64,000 nucleotides of DNA from Streptomyces caatingaensis (GTDB lineage: Bacteria > Actinomycetota > Actinomycetes > Streptomycetales > Streptomycetaceae): contig NZ_LFXA01000004.1 in NCBI RefSeq assembly GCF_001187435.1, forward strand, positions 315,001-379,000, in the 5' to 3' direction. A program made the position numbers and the translations under genes. The notes beneath the pieces are model-generated. The model had not been told where the DNA came from and did no database searches. It worked only from the letters and a program-made list of their open reading frames with translations. Shown piece by piece: positions 55,071-63,459 of this stretch (position 1 is the stretch's first letter; each line of letters begins with the position of its first letter).

Positions 55071-55751
55071 TCGCACGAGGGCGTTCTCCGTTCGCCTGCG
55101 GGGCGGAGGAACGGGGGCCGCACAGCCCCGCGTCCGCTGCCCCATCGGTCCAACGACACGCCCGGGGCGAGGCAACGGACCGGACGGTGAGGCGGAGCGG
55201 ACCGGCAGGCCGCCGGGAGCGGTCTCCGCCCGGCGGCGGGGCGGCGCCCTCGTCCGCTCCCCGCGCCGGTCCGTACGGTCGCGCGCCGGGGCGGCACACC
55301 GCGCCCGCCCGCGCCCGCGCTGCGCGGACGGGCGCGACGGCCCCCGTCCGCCGGGGAGTTTCACGCCATCATCGGCTCCGTGCCAGCGGCCGGCGAATGG
55401 CGCAGTTCGATTTTATTCACCGGCCGGTCGGGTGCGGGCCGGCGCGGTGCGCCCGCCGCGCACACGCCCCGGGCGCCGGGTGCGCATGGGGAGCAAGTGG
55501 CGTACGGGCCTGGGGTCTTGTGCGAATGGCGGGAATGAGGCACCCACCCCTCTCACCACTCTCGACCTTCATCGTTACGCACTGATTCACTTGCGCACCG
55601 AAGGCGCCGCAACGGCCTTCCGCCGAGGGGCGGTTGCGCGCCATCCCCGCACGGCCGGATCCACCGTGGTCCGCCCTGCGTCATCCTGCCCTGGCCGCCC
55701 GCCGCGCCACGGCATCCGCGAATCCCGCCGCCCTCCCGAAAGGACACCGGA
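55071..55751. other. Divergent 680-bp intergenic region
   Basis: Between the condensation-domain gene and the encapsulin gene. It is GC-rich to about 55340, then AT-richer. It holds an imperfect inverted repeat GGCCGGCGAAT / ATTCACCGGCC (55388-55398, 55415-55425) and a repeated CGAATGGCG (55394, 55523). No convincing small gene was found. The encapsulin ribosome site is GAAAGGA just before 55752. Confidence 0.6.
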
Positions 55752-57167
55752 ATGACCGCAGTGACGCCGGAGCAGCCCGAAGGCTCCGCGGGCCGGACCC
55801 AGTTGAGCCTGGGCATCGCCGCCGCGCGGAACCTGGCGACGACCACCAAGACCGTTCCGCAGATGCAGGGCATCAGTTCGCGGAAGCTGCTGAAGACCCT
55901 GCCCTGGGTGGAGGTGAGCGGTGGTACGTACCGCGTCAACCGGCGCCTGGCGTACACGGTCGGCGACGGGCGGGTGACCTTCGTCCAGGAAGGGGCCGCC
56001 GTCCGCGTGATCCCGGCCGAGCTGGGCGAACTCCCGCTGCTGCACGGCTTCGAGGAGCCCGACGCCCTGCAGGCGCTGGCCGGGCGCTTCGAGCAGCGCG
56101 AGTTCGGCCCCGGCCAGGTGATCGCGGAGGCGGGCCGGCCGGCCGACCACGTCTATCTGATCGCGCACGGCAAGGTCGAGCGGGTCGGCACCGGCCCGTA
56201 CGGCGAGGAGACCCGTCTCGGTCTCGTCGCCGACGGGGGGTTCATCGGCGGCCAGGTCCTCGGGGAGGAGCCGGGGTCCTGGGAGTTCACCGCCCGCGCC
56301 CTGACCGCCGTCATCCTGCTGGCCCTGCCCCGCCAGGCGTACGAGGAGATCGCCGGGCAGCACGAGCCGCTGCGGGCGCACGTGGCGCGGCGCGAGGCCG
56401 AGGGCGAACTGCCGCGCAACCGCAAGGGCGAGGCCGAGATCGCCCTCTCGTCCGGCCACTCCGGCGAACCCGTGCTCCCGGGCACGTTCGTGGACTACGA
56501 CCTGACGCCGCGCGAGTACGAGCTGAGCGTCGCGCAGACCGTGCTGCGCGTCCACAGCCGTGTCGCCGATCTCTACAACGACCCGATGAACCAGGTCGAG
56601 CAGCAGTTGCGGCTGACCATCGAGGCGTTGCGGGAGCGCCAGGAGGACGAGCTGGTCAACAACCGCCAGTTCGGCCTGCTGCACAACGCCGACCACGGCC
56701 AGCGCATCTCGACCCACACCGGCCCGCCCACCCCGGACGACCTGGACGAGCTGCTGACCATGCGGCGTTCCACCAGGGCGTTCTACGCCCACCCGAAGGC
56801 CATCGCCGCCTTCGGCCGCGAGTGCAACAAGCGCGGCATCGCCCTCGGCGAGGCGGAGGCGTGCGGCCAGCGCTCGATCGCCTGGCGGGGCGTGCCCATC
56901 TTCTCCTGCAGCAAGCTGCGCGTCTCGGACGAGGGGACCACGTCGATCCTGGCGATGCGGCTGGGGGAGGACGACGAGGGCGTGGTCGGTCTGCGGCAGA
57001 CCGGGATCCCGGACGAGTACGAGCCGGGCCTCAACGTCCGTTTCATGGGCATCAACGACCAGGCGGTCATCTCCTACCTCGTCAGCACCTATTACTCGGC
57101 GGCCGTCCTCGTCCCCGACGCGCTCGGCGTCCTCGAGAACGTCCAGGTCGCCCGGACGTCCGACTGA
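55752..57167 (+). CDS. Family 2B encapsulin shell protein with cyclic-nucleotide-binding domain
   Basis: A 471-residue HK97-fold nanocompartment shell protein. An N-terminal arm precedes an inserted cyclic-nucleotide-binding-like domain (about residues 100-220: [34 protein letters not shown]). The shell region includes [48 protein letters not shown] and the terminal [24 protein letters not shown]. Family 2B encapsulins typically enclose 2-methylisoborneol synthase. Here the next gene, 55 bp on, is the GPP methyltransferase and no cyclase is present. Confidence 0.92.
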   Translation: MTAVTPEQPEGSAGRTQLSLGIAAARNLATTTKTVPQMQGISSRKLLKTLPWVEVSGGTYRVNRRLAYTVGDGRVTFVQEGAAVRVIPAELGELPLLHGFEEPDALQALAGRFEQREFGPGQVIAEAGRPADHVYLIAHGKVERVGTGPYGEETRLGLVADGGFIGGQVLGEEPGSWEFTARALTAVILLALPRQAYEEIAGQHEPLRAHVARREAEGELPRNRKGEAEIALSSGHSGEPVLPGTFVDYDLTPREYELSVAQTVLRVHSRVADLYNDPMNQVEQQLRLTIEALRERQEDELVNNRQFGLLHNADHGQRISTHTGPPTPDDLDELLTMRRSTRAFYAHPKAIAAFGRECNKRGIALGEAEACGQRSIAWRGVPIFSCSKLRVSDEGTTSILAMRLGEDDEGVVGLRQTGIPDEYEPGLNVRFMGINDQAVISYLVSTYYSAAVLVPDALGVLENVQVARTSD

Positions 57168-57222
57168 CGCGGCGACCGACCCCGCCCACGACCGCCCGAC
57201 CTACGTTTCGAGGAGCACCCCC

Positions 57223-58086
57223 ATGACCACCGTCGCCACCTCCGTCAACGCCCCTGTCCTGCGGACCGCTTATCAGAAGTCGGTGGCGGAGTACTGGAAC
57301 AACGAGAAGGACCCGGTGAACCTGCGGCTCGGCGCGGTGGACGGTCTGTACCACCACCACTACGGGCTCGGCGACTACGACCCGTCCGTGCTCGAGGGCC
57401 CCGAGGAGACCCGCGACAAGCGGATCGTCGAGGAACTGCACCGCCTGGAGTCCGCCCAGGCCGACGTCCTCCTCGACCACCTGGGCCCCGTGGCTCCCGG
57501 GCAGCGGCTGCTGGACGCCGGGTGCGGGCGCGGCGGGACGAGCATCATGGCCAACGCCCGCTTCGGCTGCCGCGTCGACGGCGTCTCGATCTCCGAGCAG
57601 CAGGTGGCCTTCGCCAACGAACAGGCCCGCAAGCGCGGTGTGGACGACAAGGTCCGCTACCACTTCCGCAACATGCTCGACACCGGCCTGCCCTCGAGCG
57701 CCTTCCAGGGGATCTGGAACAACGAGTCGACCATGTACGTCGACCTGGACGAGCTCTTCGCCGAGCACGCCCGCCAGCTCGCCTTCGGCGGCCGCTACGT
57801 CGTGATCACCGGCTGCTCCAACGACGTGACGGGCGGCCGCTCCAAGGCCGTCAGCCGCATCGACGAGCACTACACCTGCAACATCCACCCCCGCAGCGCC
57901 TACTTCAAGGCCATGGCGGCCAACGGTCTCGTCCCCATCAACGTCGTCGACCTCACCCCGGCGACCATCCCCTACTGGGAACTCCGCGCCCGTTCCACCC
58001 TCGCCACCGGCGTCGAGGAGCCCTTCCTCACCGCCTACCGCGAGGGCAGCTTCCACTACCTCCTGATCGCCGCCGACCGCGTCTGA
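57223..58086 (+). CDS. Geranyl diphosphate 2-C-methyltransferase
   Basis: A 287-residue SAM enzyme adding a methyl to C2 of geranyl diphosphate, giving 2-methyl-GPP. The SAM motif is LLDAGCGRGGTSIMA; the family-specific YHHHYGLGDYDPSV, FQGIWNNESTMYVDL and FHYLLIAADRV segments identify GPPMT, not generic methyltransferases. A ribosome site, GAGGAG, is just upstream. Normally it feeds 2-methylisoborneol synthase, absent here. Confidence 0.92.
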   Translation: MTTVATSVNAPVLRTAYQKSVAEYWNNEKDPVNLRLGAVDGLYHHHYGLGDYDPSVLEGPEETRDKRIVEELHRLESAQADVLLDHLGPVAPGQRLLDAGCGRGGTSIMANARFGCRVDGVSISEQQVAFANEQARKRGVDDKVRYHFRNMLDTGLPSSAFQGIWNNESTMYVDLDELFAEHARQLAFGGRYVVITGCSNDVTGGRSKAVSRIDEHYTCNIHPRSAYFKAMAANGLVPINVVDLTPATIPYWELRARSTLATGVEEPFLTAYREGSFHYLLIAADRV

Positions 58087-58137
58087 CGGCCGGGCACCGG
58101 GCCGGCACACCGCCAACCCGCCCCGCGCGGAACGCCC

Positions 58138-58177
58138 TTGAGAGGGACGGCGCCTTGTTCTAGTCTCATTCGAACAA
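58138..58177 (+). promoter_or_regulatory. Promoter with YtrA-type operator
   Basis: TTGAGA (58138-58143) and TAGTCT (58161-58166) are spaced 17 bp, a good sigma-70-type promoter. The -10 box lies inside an inverted repeat TTGTTC-N11-GAACAA (58155-58160, 58172-58177). The GntR-family gene at 58731 is the likely repressor, giving autoregulation of 58222-59090. Confidence 0.75.
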
Positions 58178-58221
58178 TGGCGTCGCCCTTCCCGGGCGCA
58201 CCCGATCGTACGGAGGGTGAT

Positions 58222-58719
58222 ATGCGGGACGCGTGGGGGCCGGAGGACGGCCGGGGCCCGGTCACGGTCTGGAGCCGGCAGGTCTCGGCCGGCTGGATGG
58301 TGGCCCTCGGGGTGGTGTCGGCCGTCGGCATCGTCGCCTCGGCGCTGGTCTTCGGGCACGTCGTGGACGTGCATCTGTCGTTGCTGCTCGTCCCGTTGGC
58401 CCTGCTGGCGCTGGGGGCGGTCCGGGTCAGCGTGACCGGGTCGGGCGTGACCGTGCGCTCCGTCCTCCTCCCCTTCCTCAGCCGCCGCATCCCGATGTCC
58501 CGGATCCGCGGGGCCTCGTCGCGCTGGTCGCGGCCCACGGAGCTGGGCGGCTGGGGCTACCGCTGGCTGGCGGGCCGGACGTCCGTCTCGCTCCGCGAGG
58601 GCGACGCGCTCTGGCTGGAGCTCGCCTCCGGCAGGAGCTTCGTCATCACCGTGGACGACGCCGCCCGCGCCGCCGAGCTCGTCAACGCCACCGTGGCACG
58701 GCGACGTCCCGTCGGCTGA
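58222..58719 (+). CDS. Membrane protein with PH-like C-terminal region
   Basis: A 165-residue protein with two hydrophobic helices (about residues 26-46 and 50-70), then a beta-rich region (VRVSVTGSGVTVRSVLLPFLSRRIPMSRI ... WLELASGRSFVITVDDAARAAEL) like bacterial PH domains. ATG 58222 follows GGAGGG. It is 11 bp upstream of the GntR gene and behind the operator at 58155. Membrane protein plus YtrA-type regulator pairs often respond to cell-envelope antibiotics. A role as immunity factor for the neighbouring SDP toxin is possible, unproven. Confidence 0.75.
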   Translation: MRDAWGPEDGRGPVTVWSRQVSAGWMVALGVVSAVGIVASALVFGHVVDVHLSLLLVPLALLALGAVRVSVTGSGVTVRSVLLPFLSRRIPMSRIRGASSRWSRPTELGGWGYRWLAGRTSVSLREGDALWLELASGRSFVITVDDAARAAELVNATVARRRPVG

Positions 58720-58730
58720 GGGGCGTCGCC

Positions 58731-59090
58731 GTGCTGATCACGATCGACCGGTCCTCGGCCACCCCGTTGTCCGAGCAGATCGCGGCCGCGCTGCGGCGGG
58801 CCATGGTGGAGGGATCCCTGCGCATGGGCGACCGGCTGCCGCCGGCCCGCGGGCTCGCCCGCGATCTCGGCGTCAACATGCATACGGTGCTGCGGGGTTA
58901 CCAGGCGCTCCAGGACGAGGGGATCGTCGAGCTGCGGCGGGGGCGGGGAGCCGTGGTGGTCGCCACCGCTCCCGGCTCGCGGGCGCTACTGATGGAGACC
59001 GGCCGCCGCTTTGTCGCCCTGGCGCGGGAGAGCGGGCTCTCCGACGCCGAGATCGTCGACCTGCTGCGGGGCCGGCTCGTCTCCGGATGA
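58731..59090 (+). CDS. YtrA-subfamily GntR regulator
   Basis: A 119-residue short GntR protein: winged helix-turn-helix at about residues 10-75 (PLSEQIAAALRRAMVEGSLRMGDRLPPARGLARDLGVN, TVLRGYQALQDEGIVELRRGRG), then only a short helical dimerisation tail, typical of the YtrA group. The start is GTG, 11 bp after the membrane protein gene. Its last 105 bases overlap the convergent sdpB gene. Confidence 0.9.
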   Translation: MLITIDRSSATPLSEQIAAALRRAMVEGSLRMGDRLPPARGLARDLGVNMHTVLRGYQALQDEGIVELRRGRGAVVVATAPGSRALLMETGRRFVALARESGLSDAEIVDLLRGRLVSG

Positions 59091-59972
59091 GGCGCGGCGG
59101 CGGTGCAGCGCCGATCCCAGCGGGAGGCACAGCACGACGATTCCGCCCGCCATCGCCAGGGCGAAGCTCCACAGCCCCATGACCAGGGCGATGCAGAGGT
59201 GGAAGAACAGGCCCGCCGCCATCGCCGCCCGGCGGGCGCGCCGGGGCAGCAGCAGCGCCGCGGCGAGGGAGATTTCGATGACCAGGGGCAGCCAGGTCAT
59301 CAGGGCCACGCCCCAGGGGGCGGAGACGACGGCGTGGACGAGGGGCCGCAGCCAGGAGGGGGCGCCGAAGGCCGGGTTCTGGCCCCAGTACCACATGGCC
59401 GTGCCGTCGGCCCATTCCGCGTGGGGCAGTTTGGCGACGGACGCCTGGAAGTAGACGAAGGACATCTGCAGGCGGGCCACGACGAGGGCGCTGGTGCCGA
59501 CGAGGGCGAGCACCCTGCCCGGGGGCGTGGTGCCGGCTCCGTCCGCGACGGTCTGCCAGTGCCATCTGCGCGCGTCGCCCAGTGTGACGAGGGCGAAGAG
59601 CACCGAGAGGATCAGGGCGATCTGGTCGCCGCCGTCGCCGATGGCGATGCCCGTGTAGACGCTGTAGTTGACGTAGGCGTGCGGCAGGCCCGTCCAGCGC
59701 GGCCGCCACCCCGAGGCGGTGACCAGGAGGACGACGACGCAGCCCCACTTGATCCAGGTCAGTCCGGGGTAGCTGTCGGGGGCGAGGCAGAACGCGGATC
59801 CGGCGGTGAACCTTTTGCACAGCGGGTAGTCGCCCATGGTGTAGACGGGGCGGAAGAGGGTCTGCGCGCTGGAGAAGGCCAGCGTCCCGGCCGTGCCGAG
59901 GGCCACGAGCGTGCGGGCGAGGCCGTAGACGTTGGTCCAGGGCAGGACCAGCGAGCGGGGTGCCGTCAGCAC
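58986..59972 (-). CDS. sdpB: SdpB-like membrane protein of toxin maturation
   Basis: A 328-residue membrane protein with about seven to eight hydrophobic helices (LVALGTAGTLAFSSAQTLF, IKWGCVVVLLVTASGW, ... ALVVARLQMSFVYFQASVAKL). It matches SdpB, a member of the HTTM/vitamin-K-carboxylase-like membrane superfamily needed with SdpA to mature the SDP toxin. GTG 59972 follows GGGAGG and overlaps the sdpA stop. The C-terminal 105 bases are antisense to the gntR gene. Confidence 0.85.
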   Translation of the reverse strand: MLTAPRSLVLPWTNVYGLARTLVALGTAGTLAFSSAQTLFRPVYTMGDYPLCKRFTAGSAFCLAPDSYPGLTWIKWGCVVVLLVTASGWRPRWTGLPHAYVNYSVYTGIAIGDGGDQIALILSVLFALVTLGDARRWHWQTVADGAGTTPPGRVLALVGTSALVVARLQMSFVYFQASVAKLPHAEWADGTAMWYWGQNPAFGAPSWLRPLVHAVVSAPWGVALMTWLPLVIEISLAAALLLPRRARRAAMAAGLFFHLCIALVMGLWSFALAMAGGIVVLCLPLGSALHRRRASSGDEPAPQQVDDLGVGEPALPRQGDKAAAGLHQ

Positions 59973-60559
59973 GAGACCTCCCATACCGCGGCCTTCTCCG
60001 GCATGTAGGGCTCGGGCATGAGGTCGCGCCAGGCCCAGGGGATCGGGCGCATCTGCACGACGGCCGCGCGCCCGCACAGGAGCGGGGAGGGCTGGTCGTT
60101 GGTCATCCGGCCGGAGACCGGGGTGTGCGCCAGGCAGTCGGCCGGATCGGACGAGTCGGTGCAGTCGGTCCACTTGATGCCGGGTCCGGCGACCAGCCAG
60201 GCCAGTTCGATGCCCTGGGAGCGGGAGGCGCGGTCCAGGCCGAAGGCGTTGGAGGGGCGGGCGTGCGGGGTCCGCGCGGCGCTCTCCCACCGCCCGTTCC
60301 GGAAGCGGTAGGGGGCCAGTTCGATGTCCTTGGCCGACTTGGTGAAGAAGGCCCAGCCCTGCGGGGCGACGGCGTTCGCCGCCTTCTTCGCCCCGCCCTG
60401 GCCGGGCAGGTGCACGACGTTGGCAGGCACGTAGGACTGGGCGACGTACACGGCGATCAGGGCCCACACGGCGGCGACGACGGTCACCTGCCACCGGGGA
60501 ACCACTGCGGATCGGTGTGCGTCGCGGCATATCAGCGGCGTTCGGTCGACAAATTTCAT
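59966..60559 (-). CDS. sdpA: SdpA-like toxin maturation protein
   Basis: A 197-residue protein with one N-terminal membrane helix (VTVVAAVWALIAVYVAQSY, about residues 25-43) and an outer part with FFTKSAKDIELAPYRFRNG, an SdpA-family region. It has several cysteines (TDCTDSSDPADC, LLCGR, EVSC). SdpA and SdpB are both needed to convert pro-SdpC to active SDP in Bacillus. The start MKFVDRTPLIC has AGGA upstream. It overlaps sdpB by 7 bp. Confidence 0.85.
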   Translation of the reverse strand: MKFVDRTPLICRDAHRSAVVPRWQVTVVAAVWALIAVYVAQSYVPANVVHLPGQGGAKKAANAVAPQGWAFFTKSAKDIELAPYRFRNGRWESAARTPHARPSNAFGLDRASRSQGIELAWLVAGPGIKWTDCTDSSDPADCLAHTPVSGRMTNDQPSPLLCGRAAVVQMRPIPWAWRDLMPEPYMPEKAAVWEVSC

Positions 60560-60597
60560 ACGTCCTGCACGTCTCTTGCGGCTGTACCGGAGGGGTG

Positions 60598-60629
60598 CCC
60601 GGGGCGGACGGGATGCGGTCCGCCCCGGG
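60598..60629 (-). terminator. Hairpin between sdpC and sdpA
   Basis: 12-bp perfect arms (60598-60609, 60618-60629) with an 8-nt loop lie 25 bp past the sdpC stop. As a partial terminator it would make the toxin message more abundant than the maturation genes. Confidence 0.75.
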
Positions 60630-60654
60630 CCGACGGGAGGGGTGCTCCCCCTGC

Positions 60655-61299
60655 TTACGCGGCGGCCAGCCGCTTGGTGAGGTCGGCGACGGCCTTCTCC
60701 TGCTCGATCTTCGTGGCCGTCGGGGCCACGCCGAACCAGAAGTTGACCTTCGTGAGGACGTTGACGCCCACGACGACGTTCACGGCGGCGCCCAGGTTGC
60801 CCGCCGCCACGGAGAAGGCGACGGCGACGGCCACGGCGCACTGGCCGACGCCCGCGCCGGTCTCCACGCCCTTGATGTCGTGGCGGTCGATGACGGAGGC
60901 CAGGACCTTGCCGCCCCGCTCCAGGGCCGCCTCGACCTTGCGCGGGTCGCCCGAGCGCAGCTGCGTGGAGAGGGTGGCGAAGAGCTTCGGGTCCTTCGCG
61001 GCGACGCGGTCGAGGATCCGGGCCGTGGCCTTCTTCCCCTCGGCGGTGTTGTTCTTGGCGAACTGCCCCTTGGGGTCCTTGAAGTAGGGCGACTTGGTCA
61101 GCGCCTTGCCCGTGTCGCCCTGCAGGAAGAAGACGCCGGCGAACAGGTCGCGGCCGTCGGCGACCGATCCCACCTTGGCCTTCGGCTTGGCGACGGCGGC
61201 GTGGGAGGACGGGGTGGCCATGGCGCTCTGGGTCGTCAGCCCGCCGACACCCAGGGCCGCGACGGCCGTGACGGCCGCGATGATGCGCTTGGAGTTCAT
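60655..61299 (-). CDS. sdpC: SdpC-like antimicrobial peptide precursor
   Basis: A 214-residue secreted precursor. A signal peptide (residues 1-32, cleavage likely after ASA-like AMA) is followed by a soluble region with GRDLFAGVFFLQGDTGKA, the SdpC-family signature, and a hydrophobic segment at about 147-190 (start GAGVGQCAVAVAVAFSVAAG) where mature SDP is cut from. It has a single cysteine (154), whereas Bacillus SDP contains a disulfide. ATG 61299 was chosen; an in-frame GTG at 61311 is possible. Confidence 0.85.
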   Translation of the reverse strand: MNSKRIIAAVTAVAALGVGGLTTQSAMATPSSHAAVAKPKAKVGSVADGRDLFAGVFFLQGDTGKALTKSPYFKDPKGQFAKNNTAEGKKATARILDRVAAKDPKLFATLSTQLRSGDPRKVEAALERGGKVLASVIDRHDIKGVETGAGVGQCAVAVAVAFSVAAGNLGAAVNVVVGVNVLTKVNFWFGVAPTATKIEQEKAVADLTKRLAAA

Positions 61300-61311
61300 G
61301 TGTTCATTCAC

Positions 61312-61706
61312 CTTCGGATCGACCGAAGTGGCCGTTGACCACGGCGACTTCGTCTGCTCTGCGATGCCGGTCCGGCACCAACTCGTTGATCTTCACCGGA
61401 TGAACACACGGTCACCATGGCGGAGCCGGTCATTCCACCGTCTTCCTCGTGCGCCGGGCCATTCCGATCGGACCGGGCAGAAGGTGTGATTCCGGAATAA
61501 GGCGAGACGGCACGAACCGCCGGACCGCCCGGGGGCGATTTCGCGTGGGCGGTGAGGGCATGAGCGGTTCGGATGATTGGCGGGACGTGTCCGGATCCTC
61601 GCCGTTTCGCCACGTGCGGCAGGGTGTCCGAAAGCCTCCGCTGACGCGGCGTGAAACGTCTGCTACGGCTACGGCCGCCGCCCCGGCGTTCCGTCCGCCC
61701 GCCGCG
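61312..61706. other. Intergenic region upstream of sdpC
   Basis: 395 bp between sdpC (-) start and the LysR gene (-) stop. It holds small palindromes such as ATTCCGGAAT (near 61491) and ATTCCGATCGGA (near 61460), candidates for sdpC control. No gene was recognised. Confidence 0.5.
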
Positions 61707-62603
61707 TCAGCCGCCCATCCGCCGCGCGATCAGATCCAGCAGGCGGTGCACCGCCGCGTCCGCCTCCGGCCGGTGGACCGCCGTGACGCGGGTGTCCAGC
61801 GTGGGCGACTCCCCCCGCAGCGGGGCGAACGCGACGCCGGGCAGGGCGAACTCGTCCAGGGCCTCGGGGAGGAGGCTGACGCAGAGGCCGGAGGCGACGT
61901 AGCTGAAGAGGCCGGTGAGGTCCTCGGCGGCCGCGCGGGGGCGGGGGGTGAAGCCCGCCTCGTGGCAGGCGAGGCGGAGCTGCTGGGCGAGGGCGGGCAG
62001 GGCGGTGGCGTCGGGGAGGACGAAGTCCTCGTCGCGCAGTTCGGCGAGGCCGACGGGGCCCCCGCCGGCCAGGCGGTGGCCGGCCGGCAGGGCGGCGGCG
62101 AGGCGTTCGACGGCGACGTCACGGGTGACCAGCCCGGCCGGGACGGGCGAGGGGTCGCGCAGGAAGCCGAGGTCGAGGGCGCCCGTCTGGACGAGCTCGG
62201 CGACGGACGCCGAGGAGTCCTGGCGGAGTTTGATCCGCAGGCCGGGCATCGCCTCGGCCGCCTCCCGCAGCAGCCCGGGCAGGTGCCGGTGGCTGAGGAT
62301 GCTGACGTAGCCGACGCGTACGTCGCCCTCCAGCCCGTGCGCCACGCGCCGCGCCCGGTCGAGGGCGGCGTCCTGGAGATTGAGCAGGCGCCGGGCGTCG
62401 GTGGCGAAGACCGTGCCGGCGGGGGTGGGGCGCACCCCTCGCGGGCCGCGTTCGAGGAGGGTCGCACCGACGCCCTTCTCCAGGCGCTGGATGGCCTGGC
62501 TGAGGGGCGGCTGGCTCATGGAGAGGCGCTCGGCGGCCCGGCCGAAGTGCTGCTCGTCCACCACGGCCAGGAATTGTTCCAGGAGGCGTCGGGTCAGTTC
62601 CAT
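61707..62603 (-). CDS. LysR-family regulator
   Basis: A 298-residue regulator: N-terminal helix-turn-helix (LEQFLAVVDEQHFGRAAERLSMSQPPLSQAIQRLE) and C-terminal periplasmic-binding-like effector domain with LPGLLREAAEAMPGL and GLCVSLLPEAL. Divergent from the acetoacetate decarboxylase gene across 106 bp, the classic arrangement for control of the neighbour. ATG 62603 lies inside a palindrome. Confidence 0.92.
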   Translation of the reverse strand: MELTRRLLEQFLAVVDEQHFGRAAERLSMSQPPLSQAIQRLEKGVGATLLERGPRGVRPTPAGTVFATDARRLLNLQDAALDRARRVAHGLEGDVRVGYVSILSHRHLPGLLREAAEAMPGLRIKLRQDSSASVAELVQTGALDLGFLRDPSPVPAGLVTRDVAVERLAAALPAGHRLAGGGPVGLAELRDEDFVLPDATALPALAQQLRLACHEAGFTPRPRAAAEDLTGLFSYVASGLCVSLLPEALDEFALPGVAFAPLRGESPTLDTRVTAVHRPEADAAVHRLLDLIARRMGG

Positions 62604-62645
62604 ATGGAAAAGGATATATGGATCTACGGAAACATATATTGGACA
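62598..62645. promoter_or_regulatory. LysR-type operator region
   Basis: TTCCATATGGAA (62598-62609) is a perfect 12-bp palindrome over the lysR start codon. An AT-rich stretch with repeated ATATGG/ATATATTGG elements follows to about 62641. This AT-rich island in GC-rich DNA between divergent genes is the probable regulator site. Confidence 0.6.
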
Positions 62646-62709
62646 GACATCCGGCCCGGGGCGTTCACTCGGAGGTGACTTCCCCTCCCGAGAAGATCCT
62701 GGAGGCCCC

Positions 62710-63459
62710 ATGCGCGCGCACGACGTCGCGCGGCTGTTCACCACCCCCGTGGACTCCCCCGCCTACGCCCCCACCCGGTACCGCTTCACCGACCGCGAGT
62801 ACCTCACCCTCACCTACCGCACCGACCCCGGCGCCCTGCGCCGGATCGTGCCCGAACCGCTCGCCGTCGCCGACCCGCTGGTCCGCTTCGAGGTCATCCG
62901 GATGCCCGATGTGACCGGCCTGGGCGACTACACGGAGGCCGGCCAGCTGATCACCGTCGAACACGGCGGTAAACGCGGGGAGTTCAACCTGGCGATGTAC
63001 GTCGACAGCGTCCCCGCGATCTCCAGCGGGCGCGAACTGAGCGCGTACCCGAAGAAGTTCGGCTCGCCCTCGCTGTACGTCGACTCCGACACCCTCGTGG
63101 GCACCCTCGACTACGGGTCGCTGCGCGTGGCCACCGCCACCATGGGGTACAAGCACCACCCGATGGACCCGGACGAGGCCCGCGCGGAGCTGTGCACGCC
63201 GATGTTCATGGTCAAGACCGCGCTCCACTACGACGGCACGCCGCGCGTCTGCGAACTGGTCCGCACCCGGATCGAGGACGTCACCGTGAAGAGCGCGTTC
63301 CACGGCCCGGCGGCCCTCCAGCTCTTCGCCCACGCGCTGGCGCCGATGGCCGACCTCCCGGTCCTGGAGGTCGTCGGGGCGAGCCACATCGTCGCGGACC
63401 TCACGCTGAGCCCGGCCGAGCCGGTTCACGACTACCTCGCGAAAGCGGAAAGGGCGTGA
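62710..63459 (+). CDS. Acetoacetate decarboxylase family protein
   Basis: A 249-residue enzyme of the acetoacetate decarboxylase family. The Schiff-base lysine is expected in GRELSAYPKKFGSPSL, with GEFNLAMYVD and YKHHPMDPDEA as supporting motifs. ATG 62710 follows GGAGG. It overlaps the next gene (GTGA) and is divergent from the LysR gene. The true substrate may be another 3-oxoacid; the family is broad. Confidence 0.88.
   Translation: MRAHDVARLFTTPVDSPAYAPTRYRFTDREYLTLTYRTDPGALRRIVPEPLAVADPLVRFEVIRMPDVTGLGDYTEAGQLITVEHGGKRGEFNLAMYVDSVPAISSGRELSAYPKKFGSPSLYVDSDTLVGTLDYGSLRVATATMGYKHHPMDPDEARAELCTPMFMVKTALHYDGTPRVCELVRTRIEDVTVKSAFHGPAALQLFAHALAPMADLPVLEVVGASHIVADLTLSPAEPVHDYLAKAERA

Noticed and set aside
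57168..57222. Remnant of 2-methylisoborneol synthase
   Set aside because: The gap is only 55 bp and shows a ribosome site for the methyltransferase; no DDxxD-type motif occurs here or in the neighbouring intergenic DNA.
61308..61613. 101-codon minus-strand frame upstream of sdpC
   Set aside because: No ribosome site, Arg/Ser/Pro composition, overlaps probable promoter DNA.
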